This document shows positions 47,534 to 59,575 of a stretch of 64,000 nt of DNA, one piece after another (position 1 is the stretch's first letter; each line of letters begins with the position of its first letter). The DNA comes from Calendula officinalis (lineage: Eukaryota; Streptophyta; Magnoliopsida; Asterales; Asteraceae), in NCBI GenBank assembly GCA_963853835.1, contig OY970820.1, positions 19,461,873 to 19,525,872 on the forward strand, in the 5' to 3' direction. Below the pieces are notes generated by a model. The model worked only from the letters and a program-made list of their open reading frames with translations. It was not told where the DNA came from and made no database searches. Both the position numbers and the translations under genes were made by a program.

Positions 47534-49245
47534 TGTAACGACCCGAAATTTGTAAATAAATAAATTGTATAAAAACGGATAAATCATTTAAAGAAAATAG
47601 AAATTGGTTTCGTGTCATTTGGACACCGTATGATAAAGTTATGGACGAAACCGGGTCGAGACAAAGACCGAAAAGTGTAGCCCTGCTGCCTGGGGTAGTT
47701 CGCGACGCGAACAGGAGTTCCTGATCGGGAACATCAAACAGATATTTTGGGGTTTTGATCGATTTGAGTTCACGATTGGTTCCCGAACGCGAGGAGTTCA
47801 CGCACGCATAGTTCGCGACGCGAACTCGGGTTCACGATCGTGAACTCTGCCAGACAGCATTAAATTCGGGTTTTGGCTCATTTATGACATTATCAATCCC
47901 TAGTTGCTTCCTTTGGCGATTTCCGAGTACAAGAGCAGTTATTGGGCGATTTCTCCACTAAACCTTGGTAGATTTCACTCCTAGTTGAAGATTAAAGGTA
48001 TTTCTTCACTCCTTGATCTTTGTAGCTTTAGATCTATGGATTTTGATGTAAGAGTTTGAAACCCTAGTTCTTGGGGTTAGGGGTTATGGTGAAATAAATG
48101 ATGTATACACTTAATAGATGGTATTTTAACAAAGGAATCAAGTGTATGATTAAGATTTGTCAGAATTTTAAGGGTTGATTAAACCTAGGGTTTGGTAAAT
48201 CACCATAATTGGGGAAAATGTGATAGTAAGTGTTATCTAGAGATAAATGGACACATTATTAGTAGTATATGATGTTGAACATATTGTGGTTATTGTTTTA
48301 GGCTTTTGGTGAAGTCTTGGAAGGTTGATTGAATTCTGAAGCAAGGGATTTTGTGTCAAAGGCACGGTTGGAGTATTATATTGCTAAGGTGAGTACGTGT
48401 GGACTTTACTGAGTACATAGCCATGAAAATATCTTTTATTACATATGTCGAGTCTAATTGATAAATGTGTAGAACTTAGTATATAGAGTTAATTATATAT
48501 TGTTGAATATGATTAACTAACTTGTTTGATGATTGATGTGATAGCCAAGAGCTTTGATTGAAATAACTGTTGAGTTATAGTAAAGATGAGACGATGTGAT
48601 GACGCGGGGGATCCCCGGTCATGAGGATATGGAATGGGGAGCATTTGGGCAGATCCCCATCGGCCCATTCCATGATAGTAGTCTTGCTAACTGGAAGTAG
48701 TCCAGCAAGTAAGGCAGGTATAGGTAGATTGAGCGATTCCCTCTTGCCTTTACCTTGAAGCTTATTAATGCGGGGGATCCCCGGTTAATAAGTTAAGGTG
48801 GTTCTAGTTAGTTCGGGGGCATCCCGATAACTAGATATGATTGCTAGGAAAGCAAGGATTATAGAGTCACAATAGGGTTACTAGTTAGATGGATGAATTA
48901 CTCATATGTTTGTTTATATGTTATATGAATTTTATTATCATCGGGGTCTAAACCCATGTAGCTCACGAGACGTTTTTGTCTCACGTACTCCTTGTTGTTT
49001 TTGCTATGTACTCAGGTTCATGATCGAAGGCTTAGGTACGCATGGATAGAGATGCGGGGCCTAGAGTAGAAGAACATTATAACAGATTTAGACTTAGCTT
49101 TGGTTTTGATATATTTTGTAACACCAAACTTATGGTCTGATTTTCATACCAAAGATTTTTGTAAATCCGTATTTTGGGATAGTTCTCCTCTTTATTAAAT
49201 GATTATTTTGGCCAAATGTTCTGTATTAAAATTTGAGGTGTTACA
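47534..49245 (+). repeat. Gypsy 3' LTR
   Basis: 1712 bp, clearly the partner of 40956-42677 and carrying the same dyad-word cluster (about 47698-47850) with a few changed bases. Confidence 0.88.
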
Positions 49246-49432
49246 GTTAAGATGGATAGTTAACGGAGAATGAGACTCGCTCCTTTTATATAAAGTGATA
49301 TTAATGATGTTTAAAATTAAAAAGTAATGGTAAAAAAATAATTTCACTTTATTAAAGTAGATAGTTAATGGAATATGAGTCTCAAAATACAAAAATTCTT
49401 ATCTATGTACAAACCATGTAATTAATCTTAAT

Positions 49433-50020
49433 GTGGTTTAATTTGTTTAGAGAGCAGTGCAAGGTAGAATTTCCTCGGCTGCGGAGCTTGCTAAACGCAA
49501 CATTCTGAGTAGTTCCTCTATGTGTTATGTGTCTTCTAATGTGGAGGAGTGTGCCGATCACTTGCTCATCTCGTGTCCTTTAGCTAAGAACATGTTGGAT
49601 ATGGTCCTTTCTTAGTGTGGTATTGATGCGAGCTTACACCAATTTGAGAAGGTAAAAGAGGTCATTGAGTTCGCTAGAATTTGGGGGAATTGTCGCAAAC
49701 AAAGGGGCTGCTAACGGGTACTATTTTCGGTTCCCTTTGGTGTTTATGGAAAGCTCAGAATAACAGAATTTATAAAGGTGTTGCTAGCAATCAGGCTGCA
49801 ATTGTGGACTCAATTAAGTCTTTGGTGTTTTATTGGAGGAAATACAGGGGTCATGGGTTGAACTTTAGTTAGGTGAATTGGTGTTTACACCCCTCCTTTG
49901 TATCTAGTTTCATGTTTTTGCTTTGTAGTTGCTTGTTTTGTTTTGTTTTGTTTCCGTGTTTGTTGTTGTTCTCTAGCTTCTTGCTATAATCCTTTTAAAT
50001 GCATTTGCCGGTTCCAAAAA
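49433..50020 (+). mobile_element. 5'-truncated LINE, 3' end
   Basis: Flanked by the 9-bp duplication AATCTTAAT (49424-49432 and 50021-50029) and ending in a short poly-A. It encodes only the C-terminal end of a LINE ORF2: a zf-RVT-like block (CYVSSNVEECADHLLISCPL), a stop, then LWCLWKAQNNRIYKGV (49681-49872). It is a different copy from the minus-strand LINE at 37.7-39.7 kb. This structure is typical of target-primed reverse transcription with early abortion. Confidence 0.82.
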
Positions 50021-50935
50021 AATCTTAATCATTAAATTATTGTTGATCAAGATTAGTATTTTAGAACTTTAATTAAAAGTTAGATCACATTGACCAACAC
50101 TTTATTTTATAAATACCTTTATAAAGAATAATAACTCTTGAGATGTCCCAAATTGGACAAGAGATGAATCAGTAATGTGTTATAAAGGTCCTGAGATACC
50201 CCTCTTACAACCAATTGGTTTTAAGATGGAACCACACAAACTGATAATAACAACTTAAAGACTTCACAAGCAATACTGCTCAAAACTTAATATTTAATAA
50301 TTTCATGAATTCTTAACGTTCTTCGAAGTGAAAAATGGACACGCAAAAGATGCCAAATGTAATAAAAGTGAGCCATTTTTTTCTATGCCTTCTTTCTAAA
50401 TAACACACACAAGTTGAGACTTGAGAGTGTTTCTTTTGTCCCGATTCATAGAAAAGAAGCAGGTACATTCACATAGTCGGGCACGGATACCATTGTGAAA
50501 ATGACGTTACTGAATACAACACAAAGTTATCAAAATTTTAAAATACGTACACCAGGAGATATCAAGGCATATGATATACTAAGAATACGTACTTTTAACT
50601 TCTTAAGAGTTAAAAACCCATGCCAACAAGATCGTCAATTTTAAACTGAGTTGACACAGTCTCGTCACTTTGTTCGTCCTTGTCTCTTCATTGATTAACC
50701 TAAGAAAGCGAAGAGGGGAGAGAGAGAGAGTCGTGCACTGAATATTTGTTCATTTCGAAGCATATTTTATACATTGATGAAAAAACTGAAGAGATGTTGC
50801 TAGAAAGGATGTATCAATTTAGAAATATTGATATGATGTTGAGAGTTGTGTTCTAGGTAGTGTACCTTTAAAACAAAAATCAAGAGATAAATTTTAGTTA
50901 TTAGATCAAAAATTCCCTTTTCAACCATGATAATC

Positions 50936-51219
50936 AAATCACATGTGATTGAACAGACAACCATCACCGCCGGCCACCACCACCATTGTCAGCTATTGCC
51001 GCCACCGACCGTCGCCGCTCACCCGCCGCAATCACATGTGATTGGATACACAATCAGATGTGATTGATCAAAGCAGCAGACGGTGGCGAGGGGTTGCGGT
51101 GGTGGAGACGGTGACTGTCAGAGGTTGGCGGCGGCGGTTGTGGTGGTCGGCGGTGTGTAATCACATGTGATTTAATACACATAGGGTGGTAGTATTGATG
51201 TATTGAATCACATGTGATG
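50936..51219. repeat. Cluster of AATCACATGTGATT palindromes in GC-rich DNA
   Basis: Copies of the perfect 14-bp palindrome AATCACATGTGATT, or near-copies (AATCAGATGTGATT), occur near 50936, 51031, 51051, 51159 and 51205. They are separated by GCCGCCACC-rich and, further right, GGTGGCGG-rich segments that are roughly inverted relative to each other. Confidence 0.8.
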
Positions 51220-52581
51220 GTAGTAGTGGTGATGATTTGAGGATTGGTTGATCCAAAGGATGAGATTTATCCCTCCGGATTTCACTAAAAAGATAGATTA
51301 CCTTGAATGTTTTCTCATGATGTTGATAAAAAAAACTAATGAATGAAAGGGTGAGAAAATAATGAGTTCTAAGTATACTATAACAAATATGTACACTGTC
51401 CATATTTATTCATGTCAAAGTAAGTGACACTGTAACATGATTAACAATGGGATAAAATAGTACAACAATATGATAAACACCGAAAAAACGGGTTTTGTCT
51501 TCAAATGTGATAAACACATGTACAATGTATGAGTTATCAAGATTATACAATGTTTAAACACTGAAAAACCCGGTTTGAACTGGTCCAAACCGGTTTTAAC
51601 CAGATACATCATCACTTACTCAAAACCGGTTTAAAATTGAACGGGTTTCCCCGAACCGGTTTTTACATTTGTTGACGATGTTCTGAACTGCTTTAAAACC
51701 GGTCCGTTTTTTCTAAAAAACCGGTTCCTGCATCCCTACCACTACACATAGTCTTCCACTTGCCAGACTTCAACATCGACTTTTAGCATCTGTTATAAGC
51801 GTGACAAACCCACTAACTAACGGATTATATGTGTAATTTTTGAAATTTAATGACTAAAAATAAAACTTTTGTCAAACCACAAATAGTGTAATTTACTCAA
51901 CTAAATACGCGTTGGATTCAATCACATTTACAAACAAAGTTGCGTGGCTAATGTCTTGGTTTCAAACATGGGATACAATGAAAATCAACAAAAATGACTG
52001 TTGGTGGTGCCAAGATTTGAGCAAGGACAAGTGCTAAAATCCATGAGACTCGCTAAGCAATTATTTATGAATCATGACACCAAAAAGGAGATGTCACATT
52101 TGATAAAGATTTCTGACCATGCCATGTCCCTATTACCTTATTTTCCTTCAGCCTAACCCCACCAGCGTTGTAACTTTTGTATCTACGCATTTGGTTTTTA
52201 AATTGATAAATATTATCAACTGTAGCTAGTAAATTAAGTCTCAAATCTTGCTTTTGTTACTGAAAACAAATTATAATTAGCTCTAAGTGGTAAGATTTGA
52301 TTATATTCTCTTAATTGTCAGTAAAAATTCGTTTATATCACTATTTTAGTAATGTGTTTGAATCATAACATAAAAGAAGAAACAACTGAAAGAATATATA
52401 TAAAAAATAATTTTCATGTACGTTCATATAGTTTTGACCAGTCATACGGTCATTACCATCAACAAATATCCGTATTAGTGCTATAAGTGGAATATACCTT
52501 TATTTTCATAAACTATTGTCCCTTATCCTCGACATGATAAATCAAATCAATTAATTAATTATTGTAATAATAACAAATATA

Positions 52582-52635
<54 letters not shown>
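52582..52635. repeat. (AAT)18 microsatellite
   Basis: 54 bp of uninterrupted AAT repeats, about 140 bp downstream of the CLE gene stop. Confidence 0.95.
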
Positions 52636-52636
<1 letters not shown>

Positions 52637-52773
52637 TAGAAATGAGTCTCTCTTAATAACATGAAAACTAAATTTAATTGTCACAAAACAAATCACAATA
52701 CAATTAAACACCACTGACTCCCACATTATTTACAAAGTAATAAAAACGGTACATTATCATTTCCTTCATTATT

Positions 52774-53007
52774 TTACCTGTTGGATTCTGGGTTAGGACC
52801 ACTAGGAACTTCATGAGCAGCTGCATGATACTCTGCATGAGTGGTAGCACCGGTGGTGGTGTTCATGGTGGTTTTGGGCGGCAGAGAATGCTTCAACAAC
52901 CGTCTTACCGTCATCAAACCGCTTGTTTCAAAAGGACAAACAAATAGAGGAAAAATAAGAAGGAAACCAACAAAGAGAAGAAGCTTTTTGCTACTTACAT
53001 CTGCCAT
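52774..53007 (-). CDS. TDIF-like CLE signalling peptide precursor
   Basis: An intronless 77-aa prepropeptide. An N-terminal hydrophobic signal sequence (KKLLLFVGFLLIFPLFVCPF, about residues 7-26) is followed by a variable basic/Thr-rich spacer. The C-terminal CLE motif HEVPSGPNPESN (residues 65-76; 52780-52815) precedes a final Arg. The known TDIF peptide of CLE41/CLE44 is HEVPSGPNPISN, so 11 of 12 positions match and position 10 is Glu instead of Ile. CLE peptides are cut out, hydroxylated at Pro and perceived by LRR receptor kinases. TDIF acts through PXY/TDR to hold back xylem differentiation and maintain cambium. Whether the Glu form binds the same receptor is unknown. The precursor is shorter than I expect for CLE41/44. 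Confidence 0.88.
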   Translation of the reverse strand: MADVSSKKLLLFVGFLLIFPLFVCPFETSGLMTVRRLLKHSLPPKTTMNTTTGATTHAEYHAAAHEVPSGPNPESNR

Positions 53008-53180
53008 GAAAACTTGATTAATAATTCAAAGAAGAAAAACACCCCCCAAGAAGTATGCAAAAGATCAATATCCATGAACCAATTGAGCAAATCCTAGTTT
53101 TGGAATCAAGAAAAGTAGGGTTTCTGATTAGGGTTGTTCATATTTGGATCAAGAAAAGAGTTTCTTCAAAGTCTTGGTAC

Positions 53181-53189
53181 ATTTTTATA
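53181..53189 (-). promoter_or_regulatory. TATA box of the CLE gene
   Basis: Minus-strand TATAAAAAT, about 175 bp upstream of the CLE ATG, giving a plausible 5' UTR of roughly 140 bp. Confidence 0.5.
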
Positions 53190-53249
53190 CCAAGAAAAAG
53201 AAGGTTTCTTTTGATGAAAACAAAGCATATAATATGTACACTTTGAAGT

Positions 53250-55448
53250 TTTTGAAGTTTTGTTGTTTATATCAAGAGTTTGTGACACGCTAATTAAATG
53301 ACCATTTTACCCCTTTTTGTGATGATGTGTTACAGAAAAGTCCTCAAGTCTCTGAAGTTGATTAGACTAATCACCTATGTATAGCTCCTGTATTGGGGCC
53401 GGGCCTATTATATTTTAGTCGTCCAAAATTCCAAATAGATCTACGTACTTCACTATTTTGCAAAAAAAAGAAACTTTAAAATAAGATTCCAGTTACTTGG
53501 CTACTGTCTCAACAACAATAGAAGCAATGATCAGTTTTCCATACAGAATCAGAGTCTGATCAACAGTTTAGATAGTTGTAGTAAGTTCAGCATATACTTG
53601 ACACTAACGCTGAGTCTTGAAGACACATACTTCTCTAAGCAAAACTCTTAGTTCTCATGGTGATCTGAAGAGTATCAAGGTCTAAAGTTTCAATGACACA
53701 AAAAGACAAAAGTATTGCACAAGATTGTATGTCGCCGACAAAGAGAATCATATGCAAATCTTCTAGAAGATATCGGCGATCATAAGACGACAAAAAGTAC
53801 TGTCAGAATTCCGTTAGTAGTGCTCGTCGCATGAAATATTCTCTGCACCAACGTAATTCATACACGACAAATTCGTACATCCCTTAGCTGTCGTGCTTTA
53901 CAAACACTATAAATAGAAGACTTGATGGACGAATTTGGTGTGCACCCAACAAGTTCCCACCTTGCTAAAAGCTTCCTCAGCTAATACCTTTTGAGCAAAG
54001 TGTTAACACCCTGTGATACCTTTTGTTACTTGTTTCAAGAATTGATTCTTAGTAACAAATGTGTCTGATCTTGTGTTTGATCATTTGTTGATCAATACTT
54101 GTCTTAGACAGTATTTGTCATTATCTATCTCTCACAAGTAGTTTAGTTAGGAGCTGTTCAAAAAAAGTAGTTTAGTTAGGATTCGTGTTCTTAGCTATTC
54201 CGCAACTACTTGTATCTTTGTTATCATTATTGATTAATAAAAAATAGTTTAATTTTGTTGAGTGTTATCAATTTTAAATTTGGTCAGTAGAACTGTATAA
54301 GTGCAATTCATCACTTATCACGGACTAACACTAAGTTTGTGCTAACAACATTAACTTTGAGGACTAGTAACAAATACTAACTTAACATCATTAACTTTTG
54401 AGCAGTAGTAATAAATTTTGAGCCTAGACACGTGGCGATGTTCTAGTGGATTAATATGGCCGCACGGATTTTTAGAATTTTTTTAGAATTTTTGATCTGA
54501 TTTGGTTTATATTAGTAAATCATCCTTACCATAATTCATTAAATAGTGTAATTGTCTCTTTTTCATAATTTAACAGGGGTTTTTAACGATATGTTAAGGA
54601 CCATTTTGTGTTACAAATGTTCATATTTAAGAACTATTTGGGTCATTTTTGAAATATAGGACCAAATGTGAATATTTTGACAAACATGGACTATTTGTAT
54701 AATTTACTAATTTAATACTCTTATTTAGGTTTTTAATGTGGTGTTGCATAGCAGTAAAGCTGTCTAAAATAAAGTAAAAGTGTTTAAAATAATCTCCTAC
54801 ATTCACACGTTATATCCTTTTAAGTAAATATTTACCAACTGATCATGATCAGGAGTATATTCGAAAACGGTCACGATAATGATTAGATCAAGTGCATTGC
54901 AAGCAAATTTTAACCACCGAAGAGCTAATTATAAACATAAATATCATTTTGAAAAGTTAAATTACATTAGAAACTCTTACATAATAGATCTTAAAATGAC
55001 TTCTACAACGAATAAATTAGCGTACACTAATTAAGTGGAAAATGAATGAATGATGTGAACTAATGCGCTTTGTTTTGTATGAAAAGAGAAATATATTTTT
55101 AATTTTATTAAATAAAATGAAAAGGGGAATGTTTGTGAAAGATAAATGGTCATGTTTTATTGTCGCAAGTTGAATGGAATGAAATGAAGCAATATGTAGT
55201 AGATGCATAATATTGATCGAATAATGCTTATTGATAAGGTTGCATGAGGTACAAGTACATGAAGCATTTCATCGTGCCTAGCAATCTCGTGGAATACAAA
55301 TATATACTAAGATGAATTAACAATCGAAACTGACAAGAGTTCCAGTTAATAACTAAATAGTCGACTAAAGCAAGTAGAGGAATGGCCATTCTTGAGGTAA
55401 TGTTGGCTACTAATGGCGATGAATGACCAAGTGTGGTAATGCGAGCTC
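53250..55448. other. Intergenic, with an LTR-like segment and a MULE-like fragment
   Basis: No coding gene is seen. About 53480-54260 resembles a plant LTR: a U3-like stretch with repeated CGACAA words, a TATA box CTATAAATAG near 53909, then a T-rich end. I could not define TG/CA ends or a target duplication. About 54590-54715 has AAGGACCATTTTGTGTTACAA...GGACTATTTGTATAATTTAC, similar to the MULE terminus at 1290 and probably a decayed relative. Confidence 0.4.
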
Positions 55449-55982
55449 CTAATGGCCACCACCAAATCCGCCACCGCCTCCAAAGCCTCCTCCAAGACCT
55501 CCACCACCTCCAACACCAACACCTACCCCACTACCTAGTCCACCGCCACCAAGCCCTCCACGGCCAAGCCCACCACCACCTAGCCCGCCACCGTCAAGGC
55601 CACCTCCACCAAGCCCTCCACCGCCAAGCCTCCCTCCACCAAGCCCGCCTCCGCCAAGCCCTCCACCAAGACCGCCTCCGCCAAGCCCACTCCCGCCAAG
55701 ACCGCCTCCACCAAGCCCACTCCCGCCAAGACCACCACCGCCAAGCCCACCTCCTAGGCCTCCATGGTGACCTAATCCAAGGCCTAGTCCACCTTTTCCT
55801 CCAATGCCTAGACCCGCACCACCACCAAAACCACGACCTAAACCGCCACGTCCGAATTTCCCTAACAAACCTTTCTCATCTTTTAATCCCTTAACCACAT
55901 CTCCCAAAACCATTCCAAAATCACCAACCAACACAATCAAAACCACGACCACCACGGACAAACGTACACCATGAACACCCAT
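55449..55982 (-). CDS. Secreted glycine-rich protein (cell-wall GRP type)
   Basis: An intronless 177-aa protein with an N-terminal signal peptide (hydrophobic VRLSVVVVVLIVLVGDF, cleavage probably near residue 27). A short charged segment (KGLKDEKGLLGKFGRG) is followed from about residue 45 by near-continuous GLGGGG / GGSGLGGG repeats to a final GGGH. This is the layout of class I plant glycine-rich proteins, which are exported to the wall. The opposite strand has a long His/Gln/Pro-rich open frame (55433-55894) that is only a shadow of the repeat. A good TATA box lies upstream. Repeat number is likely variable between lines. Confidence 0.88.
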   Translation of the reverse strand: MGVHGVRLSVVVVVLIVLVGDFGMVLGDVVKGLKDEKGLLGKFGRGGLGRGFGGGAGLGIGGKGGLGLGLGHHGGLGGGLGGGGLGGSGLGGGGLGGSGLGGGGLGGGLGGGGLGGGRLGGGGLGGGGLDGGGLGGGGLGRGGLGGGGLGSGVGVGVGGGGGLGGGFGGGGGFGGGH

Positions 55983-56062
55983 AAATTAACCCTCCTTTAA
56001 ATCACCCACTAACAAAATGATGAGCAAAAGTTGGAGCATGCATACTGTTACCCAGTACACCT

Positions 56063-56070
56063 TTTATATA
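56063..56070 (-). promoter_or_regulatory. TATA box of the GRP gene
   Basis: Minus-strand TATATAAAAG (about 56061-56070), about 80 bp upstream of the ATG at 55982. Confidence 0.65.
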
Positions 56071-56371
56071 GAAAGCCAATCACTTTGAGTAAAAACATTT
56101 CATCAAACACATGGTGGTCAAAAGTAAAAACTCCCAATCACTGCCATTAACAATGAATGCTACCCTCCCATTGGCCACCAAATTTAATAATTTCAACTAC
56201 CAACAGTCCTTTTTACCAGAACCAACAACACTGCATTACTATCCTCCATTATTTTCCTTTTAGCAGTACATACCAGTACTAACTTTCCTTTTAGAACTTT
56301 GCATCATTTATATGATGAAAATTAATTTTAAACAATGTTAAACATAAAAGTTTTGACCTAGTTCTTATTCC

Positions 56372-56484
56372 TTAATTTCTTTTGGAACGGCAATCCTAAT
56401 CTAATCCTAAATCTATTATGACACTTGAACCCTCAATCTCAAAGTTGGGGGCAAACACTTTTACCGTTAGATCAATGGTCCTAT
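56372..56484 (-). mobile_element. tRNA-derived SINE
   Basis: Flanked by the 11-bp duplication GTTCTTATTCC (56361-56371 and 56485-56495). On the minus strand it has an A-box-like TGATCTAACGGTAAAAG, a B-box GGGTTCAAGTGTC and an A-rich tail (CAAAAGAAATTAA). The 113-bp length and layout fit a short plant SINE. Confidence 0.72.
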
Positions 56485-56495
56485 GTTCTTATTCC

Positions 56496-57258
56496 ATGAA
56501 ACTTGTGGTCACTTAAAAGTTAAATCTCTCAAATAAATAAGCAGCCGAAAATGCACCCTACAAATAAATAGACTGTTTTTCTCATTATTTATTGAATAGA
56601 AGCCCAATATTAGTAGAAAAACGGCCTCTGAAAGGAGAATAGAGGCCCGTTATCACCTTAAACCATGTTTTTATGTATTTTTAGATCAATGTCGGTGGTT
56701 AAAACCGGCTTTAATTTTCCTTTTAACATGAGCTGAAAACATGAAGATTTATACTTAATTTTTTTTAATAGCAAACACACACTCTATACTACTCCTAATT
56801 CTACACCATTGTCCACAACCGCACTCAACTTTTGACCATAGGCCAAAGGAAAACATTTTCTAACACCTTATACGGCTAGACTACATGCTCTCTGGTAGAA
56901 TCATACTTAATTATACTACCTATAAAATGATTATAATGAACATTCAACTATTATTGTCCTAATCACATACTTTCATATGGACACGTATATCGATCAAATG
57001 AATATAAATATAAATATGAAGATTTAATAGGAAACAATAACATGCCTTCCCGTAAAATCACGTCTCCATATACTGTTAACATCCGTCTCGCCTTAACCGA
57101 ACCAGCCCACAATGGTATATTTAGAATTTAGAAAGCTAAAATGTGAAGCTATTGGGCCTTGTAAATGTGAACTATTAGTCGGATTATATGACTTCATAAA
57201 GCCCAATAGTTGAAATAACACCATAAGTCCATTTATGAACATAAGTTACCATTTTACA
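56496..57258. other. Intergenic AT-rich DNA
   Basis: No gene or repeat end is supported between the SINE and the hAT-type element. Confidence 0.5.
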
Positions 57259-57266
57259 ATTTACAT

Positions 57267-57735
57267 TAGGGATGTGACCGGGTCTAGAATCGACCCGGAT
57301 TTCAGAGGATCAGTAGATTAGGGAACTGAATCGTTTTATCTTATACGGGTTAAGGTTCTGCCGATAAATCGTGTATAGACTCATTTAGAACCGAAATAGT
57401 AAATCGTGTGTTGGTATTATATTTATTAATTTATACATGTAATATTAGAATGATGTTCAGAGCAATTGTGTAATAAAAATGAACTTAATACTGCTAATAA
57501 TAATAATAATAATATACCAAAATAAATTCCAAGTACATAATTATTTATATATTGGTTTTGCGTCTTAAACTCGATTTGATCTATACCGGATGTATCTAGA
57601 CCGGAAAGACCCGATAACAAATTTCACAAAAAAGTTAGACTCGATACCCGCACCAATTTTTACTAATTCGTATCGAACCGGTTTCGTTTCGGTACGTATA
57701 CAAGTACAAATTTCTGGTTTCATATCTCATCCCTA
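57267..57735. mobile_element. Non-autonomous hAT-type element
   Basis: Termini TAGGGATGTGA and (inverted) TAGGGATGAGA are flanked by the perfect 8-bp duplication ATTTACAT (57259-57266 and 57736-57743). The 469-bp interior is non-coding, with CGACCCGG / CCGGTTTCG words. Related in design to 16625-17358 but distinct in sequence. Confidence 0.85.
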
Positions 57736-57743
57736 ATTTACAT

Positions 57744-58433
57744 ACATGCTTTTTCATCTTTTGAATTTATATTATTTTTAAGCGGTATAATCTGAAATAA
57801 AAAATAATGAAGTGATTTTGACATCTCTACAATTTATTAAAAACATTTTGAACACTGATACAATTTTAACAAAAAAAATATCGTTTTATTATAAAAGATG
57901 TCAGATAATTTATGTAATGGTAGTGATAAATGATAATGTGAGTTTTTCCTGGAGTAATACTTGGGCAAATTTATCCTCAATGCTGTGTAAACTCTGGCTC
58001 ATCAATTTAATATTAAAGATGCTCGTGTAATATGTGAGTTAATATTTTCATAATAAATAAAATTTTATTTGAATGCAAGAATATTGACTTTTATTTTAAA
58101 AGGAAAAAATCCAAATATAAGAATGGTTTTTAAAAATAGCTGAAAATTTTAAAATAAAATTATTAAACTATGTTTAAATAATTAAATTATTACCACAATT
58201 ATCCATTTGTATGTTATTTTATAGTAGTATTATTTTTTTTATTTTTCAGCCTTAACTCCAAATAGTTTATAAATATTTTTATACAAGAAGAATGTTCTAG
58301 GTAGTTCATTTTTTTTAAAGTCCCATGGGACAACTATTGACCCTTGGATCATCAAGATCAAGGGTTTAGATTACTTCTCAAAATTAAGGAGTTTTGGGGC
58401 GGAGGGGTATTTTGGTCATTAAGGGCGTGTACC
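57744..58433. other. Intergenic AT-rich DNA
   Basis: No gene seen. The 3' part (58310-58433) is less AT-rich and immediately precedes the TRIM insertion. Confidence 0.5.
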
Positions 58434-58438
58434 AGAAT

Positions 58439-59575
58439 TGTTAGGTACTAAATATATTGTAAAAGATAGTCTAGGGGGTATATTGAAATATTGTATAATA
58501 GTTTAGTTAAGATTATGATTAGTCCTAATTAATCAAGTAATTAAGCCATGGTATATAATCCCAAGTGTAAGGCTTAATTCCCAACTTTTGCACATTAATC
58601 AAATTCACATTTCTGCATTTGTTCTTTCTACTTCTCTCTAGAATTTCTCTCTCTAAAACCCTAATACTCTTCATCTCTTTTCACCAAAAATCATCATCAA
58701 ACCATCAAGTATGGATTGAATATGTGTTCTTATGCTTTTCAATTAGTATCAGAGCACAATCCACTTGGAATAGATCCAAATTCGTGCTCAATCGATCCAT
58801 ATTTGAAGTTTTAGAAATTTTTTAGAAAAAGAGCTGTGAAATTAATTGTCAAATTTTTTGTTAGAAATCGTTGATTTTATTGGATAATCGCATTCCTCCT
58901 TTGATTCTAAGCACTTTAGAATCAAATTTCGTTGAAATCCAAAACATATCAATATTCCGCACTGCTTCAACTTCAACAAACATCAGGAACCAAGGATCTG
59001 CCGCAAATCGACAAATGCCACAACTTCAAGAAAGGACTTCCGCTGCTAACCGTTCTATCTATGGGTCTACATTCAGTCGATTTGCATGAAGTCTTCTGGA
59101 ATACTTTATATTGGTTGAAAAGCCAATTAAAAGTATGTCTGTCACCGATGATCAAAGGCTGATGCTGCTTTATCAACATAACTGCTCAACGGTTCAAATC
59201 TCAGCTCCAGCCTTACAAACACAGAAGTCTTCAAAGATATGGAACCTAGACTATTATTACAAAGGGGGAGATTGTTAGGTACTAAATATATTGTAAAAGA
59301 TAGTCTAGGGGGTATATTGAAACATTGTATAATAGTTTAGTTAAGATTAGGATTAGTCCTAATTAATCAAGGAATTAAGCCATGGTATATAATCCCAAGT
59401 GTAAGGCTTAATTCCCAACTTTTGCACATTAATCAAATTCACATTTCTGCATTTGTTCTCTCTACTTCTCTCTAGAACTTCTCTCTTTAAAACCCTAATA
59501 CTCTTCATCTCTTTTCACCAAAAATCATCATCAAACCATCAAGTATGGATTGAATATGTGTTCTTATGCTTTTCA
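58439..59575 (+). mobile_element. TRIM-type miniature LTR retrotransposon, complete
   Basis: Two 303-bp LTRs (58439-58741 and 59273-59575) start TGTTAGGTAC and end GCTTTTCA. They are flanked by the 5-bp duplication AGAAT (58434-58438 and 59576-59580). After the 5' LTR comes a primer site AGTATCAGAGC (58745-58755; one base from TGGTATCAGAGC), and a polypurine tract AAAGGGGGAG precedes the 3' LTR. The 531-bp interior has no gag or pol. The LTRs differ at only a handful of positions, so insertion was not ancient. It lies just upstream of the Ulp1-like gene. Confidence 0.92.

Larger units (their letters stand above)
40956..49245 (+). mobile_element. Gypsy (Tekay-like chromovirus) retrotransposon, decayed
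   Basis: Two LTRs of about 1.7 kb (40956-42677 and 47534-49245) start TGTAACGACC and end GGTGTTACA. They differ by scattered substitutions and small indels, for example a roughly 10-bp deletion near the start of the 3' copy. The interior has gag, protease, RT, RNase H and integrase in Gypsy order, ending with a chromodomain-like tail. Frameshifts and stops make it non-autonomous. No clean 5-bp target duplication was found; both flanks share GTTAAGAT (40941-40948 and 49246-49253), so the exact insertion footprint is uncertain. Confidence 0.9.
50030..52773. other. Intergenic region with palindrome cluster and CCGGTT-rich repeat
   Basis: No gene is supported. It contains the AATCACATGTGATT cluster (listed separately), an AACCGGTTT-rich repeat at about 51565-51730 that ends in CATCCCTA (a hAT-like terminus without a found partner), and a trinucleotide microsatellite. 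Confidence 0.5.

Noticed and set aside
53480..54260. Solo LTR with TATA box CTATAAATAG
   Set aside because: Plausible by composition but no TG/CA ends or target duplication could be fixed; kept only as a note in the intergenic entry.
55433..55894. 153-aa His/Gln/Pro-rich open frame on the plus strand
   Set aside because: Exact antisense shadow of the glycine-rich protein repeat; the minus-strand frame has a signal peptide and TATA box.
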